Shown here piece by piece: positions 60,993 to 64,000 of a DNA stretch of 64,000 nt. Numbering within the stretch: the first letter of the stretch is position 1; each line of letters begins with the position of its first letter. Position numbers and translations under genes: made by a program. Source of the stretch: Xanthomonas codiaei (lineage in GTDB: Bacteria > Pseudomonadota > Gammaproteobacteria > Xanthomonadales > Xanthomonadaceae); contig NZ_MDEC01000004.1 of assembly GCF_002939785.1 (NCBI RefSeq), forward strand, positions 178,166 to 242,165, in the 5' to 3' direction. The notes under the pieces were generated by a model. It was not told the origin of the DNA and did no database searches. It saw only the letters and a list, made by a program, of their open reading frames with translations.

Positions 60993-61568
60993 ATGCACGC
61001 ACCGTATTCGCTTCAGGCGCTGGATGCGCGTCGCTCGGTCCCCTCCAAGCAGTTGGGCGAACCCGGCCCGGACGAAGACACCCTGCTGCGCATGCTGACC
61101 TCGGCGGTGCGCGTGCCCGACCATGGCAAGCTGGTGCCGTTCCGGTTCCTGCGAATCCAGGGCGATGCACGCCAGGCGCTGGGCGATTTCCTCGCCGAGC
61201 GCACCCAGGCCGCAGATCCGTTGGCGCCGCCGGCGGCGGTGGAAAAAGACCGCAACCGCTTCAACGATGCGCCAGTGGTGATCGTGGTGATCGCCACGCT
61301 GCAGCCGGACCACAAGGTGCCCGAGCAGGAGCAGCTGCTCACTGCCGGCTGCGTGTGTTTTGCGCTGCTGCAGGCCGCACAGGCGTATGGGTTCGGCGCG
61401 CAATGGCTGACCGCGTGGATGGCCTACGACCCGGCCGTGGGCGGCTACCTGGGCCTGCAGGAACACGAACGCATCGCCGGTTTCATCCATATCGGCACGC
61501 CGCGCCTGCAGGTGCCCGAACGCGAGCGCCCGGACCCGCGCACCCTGCTGCGCGACTGGACCCCATGA
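60993..61568 (+). CDS. Nitroreductase family protein (YdjA-like)
   Basis: FMN-dependent NAD(P)H oxidoreductase. The product has 191 residues; RRSVPSKQLGEPGPDEDTL near residue 13 and AVRVPDHGKLVPFRFL near 38 are the FMN-binding and YdjA-type motifs; GFGAQWLTAWMAYDP near 131 follows. First gene of a four-gene unit; its stop overlaps the exonuclease start (ATGA). Confidence 0.93.
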   Translation: MHAPYSLQALDARRSVPSKQLGEPGPDEDTLLRMLTSAVRVPDHGKLVPFRFLRIQGDARQALGDFLAERTQAADPLAPPAAVEKDRNRFNDAPVVIVVIATLQPDHKVPEQEQLLTAGCVCFALLQAAQAYGFGAQWLTAWMAYDPAVGGYLGLQEHERIAGFIHIGTPRLQVPERERPDPRTLLRDWTP

Positions 61569-62551
61569 GCACGCTGCCCGGCGCCATTGCAGCGGCGCTG
61601 CCGGGCGGCCCGCGACCGGAGCCGCTGTATCTGGTGGATGCCAGCCTGTACGTGTTTCGCGCCTGGCATTCGATTCCGGATGAATTCCAGGACGCACAGG
61701 GCTGGCCGACCAACGCCGTGCATGGGTTCGCACGCTTCCTGCTGGACCTGCTCGAACGCGAGCACCCGCAGTACATCACCATCGCCTTCGACGAGGCGCT
61801 GGACAGCTGCTTCCGGCATGCGATCTATCCCGCCTACAAGGGCAACCGCGAACCGGCGCCGGACGCATTGCGGCGCCAGTTCGCCCATTGCAAGGCGCTG
61901 TGCGCGGCGCTGGGGCTGAGCGTGCTGGCCCATCGCCACTACGAGGCCGACGATCTGATCGGCAGCGCCCTGCACAGCGTGCGCGGGCATGGCCTGCGCG
62001 GCATCATCGTCTCGGCCGACAAGGACCTGTCGCAGCTGTTATTCGAACACGACGAGCAATGGGATTACGCGCGCAATCTGCGCTGGGGCATGGACGGGGT
62101 GAAGGCGCGCCACGGCGTGCATGCGCACCAGATCGCCGATTACCTGGCGTTGTGCGGCGATGCGATCGACAACATTCCCGGCGTCACCGGCATCGGCGCC
62201 AAATCGGCAGCGGTGCTGCTGGCGCATTTCGGCAGCCTGGATGCGCTGCTGGAGCGTATCGACGAGATCCCGTTCCTGCGCCTGCGCGGCGCCGCGCAAA
62301 TGGCAGCGCGGCTGCGCGAACAGCGCGAACATGCGCTGCTGTGGCGCCAGCTCACCACCATCGCGCTGGATGCGCCGCTGGACCTCACCGCCACCGGTTT
62401 CACGCGTGCACCGGCCGATACCGACATGCTGACCGGGCTGTGCGACAGCCTGCGCTTCGGCCCGCTCACGCGCCGGCGGCTGCTGGCCGCCTGCACGGCT
62501 GCCACGCCGCCACTTCCCCCCGCATCCCTGTCCCAAGGCCCGACCCCATGA
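61565..62551 (+). CDS. 5'-3' exonuclease family protein (Pol I N-domain / Xni-like)
   Basis: Metal-dependent flap nuclease, 328 residues from ATG 61565. Acidic residues of the active site are in YLVDASLYVFRA, ITIAFDEALDSCFRHAIYP, YEADDLIGSAL and VSADKDLSQLL, then the helix-hairpin-helix-like AIDNIPGVTGIGAKSAAVLL near 203. No polymerase domain follows, so it is a stand-alone exonuclease, perhaps for RNA primer or flap removal. The C-terminus has a Pro-rich tail. Confidence 0.92.
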   Translation: MSTLPGAIAAALPGGPRPEPLYLVDASLYVFRAWHSIPDEFQDAQGWPTNAVHGFARFLLDLLEREHPQYITIAFDEALDSCFRHAIYPAYKGNREPAPDALRRQFAHCKALCAALGLSVLAHRHYEADDLIGSALHSVRGHGLRGIIVSADKDLSQLLFEHDEQWDYARNLRWGMDGVKARHGVHAHQIADYLALCGDAIDNIPGVTGIGAKSAAVLLAHFGSLDALLERIDEIPFLRLRGAAQMAARLREQREHALLWRQLTTIALDAPLDLTATGFTRAPADTDMLTGLCDSLRFGPLTRRRLLAACTAATPPLPPASLSQGPTP

Positions 62552-63099
62552 ACCGACACGACACGCCGCCCACCGTGGTTTACGAAGGCAAATACCAGCG
62601 CATGGTGGTGCGTGGCACCTGGGAATATTCCGAGCGCGTGCATGCCGGCGGCCTGGCCGCGATCATCGTGGCGGTCACCCCGGACGATGCAATGCTGTTC
62701 GTCGAGCAATTCCGCGTGCCGCTGCAGGCGCGCACCATCGAAATGCCGGCCGGACTGGTGGGCGACGTGCATGCCGGCGAGTCGATCGAACTGTCGGCCA
62801 TCCGCGAGCTGGAAGAAGAAACCGGCTGGACCGCCGACAACGCCGAAGTGCTGATGATCGGCCCCACCTCGGCTGGCGCAAGCAGCGAGAAGATCGCCTT
62901 CGTGCGCGCCACCGGGCTGCGCAAGGTCGGCGCCGGCGGTGGCGATGCCAGCGAGGACATCACCGTGCACGAAATCCCGCGCGCGCAGGTCGGCGCCTGG
63001 CTGGTGCAGAAGATGGCCGAGGGCTACCAGATGGACCCCAAGCTATGGGCCGGCGTGTACCTGGCCGACCACGCACTGGACGGTACCCCGCGTGGCTGA
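62548..63099 (+). CDS. Nudix hydrolase
   Basis: Cleaves a nucleoside diphosphate linked to another group; plan resembles ADP-ribose pyrophosphatases. The product has 183 residues. The Nudix box is complete: G at GDVHAGE, E, then IRELEEETGW at about residues 87-96. Starts by ATGA overlap with the exonuclease gene and overlaps the next gene by eight bases. Confidence 0.93.
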   Translation: MNRHDTPPTVVYEGKYQRMVVRGTWEYSERVHAGGLAAIIVAVTPDDAMLFVEQFRVPLQARTIEMPAGLVGDVHAGESIELSAIRELEEETGWTADNAEVLMIGPTSAGASSEKIAFVRATGLRKVGAGGGDASEDITVHEIPRAQVGAWLVQKMAEGYQMDPKLWAGVYLADHALDGTPRG

Positions 63100-63877
63100 C
63101 GCCGTGGCCGAGCCCTTGCTGGGTGCCGGGGATCCGGCGCCGTTCACCGTGTACAACGCGCAGGCCGCATCGCCCTGGCTGTTGATCGCCGACCATGCCG
63201 GCCAGCGCGTGCCGGCACGGCTGGCCAACCTGGGCCTGCCGCAGTTCGAGTTGGACCGCCATATCGGCTGGGATATCGGCATTGCGCAGGTCACCCGCCT
63301 GCTGGCCGAGGCACTGGATGCGATCGCCATCACCCAGACCTATTCGCGGCTGGTGGTCGACTGCAACCGGCCCGAAGGCGCCGCCAGCCGGATGCCGGAA
63401 CGCAGCGACGGCACCACCGTTCCCGGCAATCTGCAACTCACACCGCATCAGCGCCAGCAGCGCATCGATGCCATCTTCGCGCCGTATCACGACCGCATCG
63501 CCGCCGAGCTGGACGCGCGCGCCGCACGCCGGCAACCGACGCTGCTGGTGTCCATGCACAGCTTTACCCCGGTGATGGCCGGCCAGGCGCGCCCCTGGCA
63601 TGCCGGCGTGCTGTACCACCGCGACACCCGGCTGGCGCATCGCCTGCTGGACGCCTTGCGCGCAGAACCGGACCTGGTGGTTGGCGACAACCAGCCGTAT
63701 GCGGTCAGCGACACCACCGACTACGCGATTCCGGTCCATGGCGAAGGCCGCGGCCTGCCGCATGTGGAACTGGAAATCCGCCAGGACCTGATCGCCGATA
63801 CGGCCGGGCAAACGGCATGGGCGCAGCGATTGGCGCGCCTTCTTCCACCGTTGGCCGATGGGTTGCTGCCGCGATAA
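63092..63877 (+). CDS. N-formylglutamate amidohydrolase family protein
   Basis: Predicted amide hydrolase, 261 residues from GTG 63092 (VADAVAEPLLGAGDPAPF). Motifs of the family: LLIADHAGQRVPARL near 34, DRHIGWDIG near 58, YSRLVVDCNRPEG near 82 and SMHSFTPVM near 155, with His and acidic residues for a metal. Its usual role in His degradation is not supported by these neighbours, so the substrate here may differ. Last gene of the operon. Confidence 0.9.
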   Translation: MADAVAEPLLGAGDPAPFTVYNAQAASPWLLIADHAGQRVPARLANLGLPQFELDRHIGWDIGIAQVTRLLAEALDAIAITQTYSRLVVDCNRPEGAASRMPERSDGTTVPGNLQLTPHQRQQRIDAIFAPYHDRIAAELDARAARRQPTLLVSMHSFTPVMAGQARPWHAGVLYHRDTRLAHRLLDALRAEPDLVVGDNQPYAVSDTTDYAIPVHGEGRGLPHVELEIRQDLIADTAGQTAWAQRLARLLPPLADGLLPR

Positions 63878-64000
63878 TCGTCTTGCGACATGCGAGGACG
63901 AACAACAGATACCCAGGTAGATACCGTCTTGCCCCTCACCTGGCAAGGGCTTTCTGTGGGTCAAATGCGGTGCCCGATTTGAGGACGCCATAGACCAGAT
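63878..64000. other. Right window edge, no gene seen
   Basis: The last 120 bases show no supported gene or terminator. Confidence 0.4.

Overview
The window is chromosomal DNA of a plant-associated gammaproteobacterium, almost certainly a Xanthomonas. Grounds: the DNA is GC-rich by eye, gene order matches the family, the ribosomal proteins and the class II DAHP synthase are of Xanthomonas type, and there is a 568-residue O-GlcNAc-transferase homologue whose residues H218 and K388 fall where they do in the crystallised X. campestris enzyme (XcOGT). Intergenic hairpin repeats of the kind scattered through Xanthomonas genomes are also present. No prophage, insertion sequence, CRISPR array or plasmid function was seen.

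Layout. 1-5247: amidase (cut by the left edge), MscS-type channel, class II DAHP synthase, DsbB. 5601-19832 (all minus strand): one long translation block, reading rpsJ-rplC-rplD-rplW-rplB-rpsS-rplV-rpsC-rplP-rpmC-rpsQ-rplN-rplX-rplE-rpsN-rpsH-rplF-rplR-rpsE-rpmD-rplO-secY-rpsM-rpsK-rpsD-rpoA-rplQ, i.e. S10, spc and alpha operons fused, without rpmJ. Clear promoters lie before rpsJ and rpsM, and a terminator-like hairpin lies between rpsN and rpsH. 20289-21823: tRNA-Tyr, tRNA-Gly, tRNA-Thr and tuf, under a strong promoter with a GC-rich discriminator. 21976-28907 (minus): lolB-ispE-tRNA-Gln-prs-rplY-pth-ychF, preceded by a TPR protein. 28973-33037 (plus): hemA-prfA-OGT homologue. 33562-34895: moaB and PPK2. 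34877-38342 (minus): BrkB/YihY membrane protein, TlpA-like lipoprotein, acylphosphatase and an unknown membrane protein. 38454-40528 (plus): WrbA, DUF2069, a stand-alone asparaginase N-domain and a YbaK deacylase.

40683-46287 (minus): three tandem secreted subtilases, two with a C-terminal pre-peptidase domain. 46601-48306: ilvE and sufT. 48901-49485: a pair of hairpin repeats in inverted orientation. 49486-54001: a proton-translocating transhydrogenase (pntB, pntAB, pntAA) whose first gene is separated from the other two by an opposite-strand sigma factor / small membrane protein / DUF3106 cassette. 54157-55742: a TetR regulator divergent from an alpha/beta hydrolase, with two matching palindromes between them. 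55928-60730: two DUF1631 paralogues. 60993-63877: a tightly coupled operon of nitroreductase, 5'-3' exonuclease, Nudix hydrolase and N-formylglutamate amidohydrolase-like protein.

Points most worth following: (i) the tuf gene carries tufB-type upstream flanks (three tRNAs) but tufA-type downstream flanks (rpsJ), so the secE-to-fusA segment expected between two tuf copies is missing here, which suggests recombination or assembly collapse; (ii) families of hairpins capped by ATGGAT with covarying stems; (iii) two operators about four helical turns apart in front of the TetR/hydrolase pair; (iv) the split pnt operon. I found no wholly new defence or secretion system.
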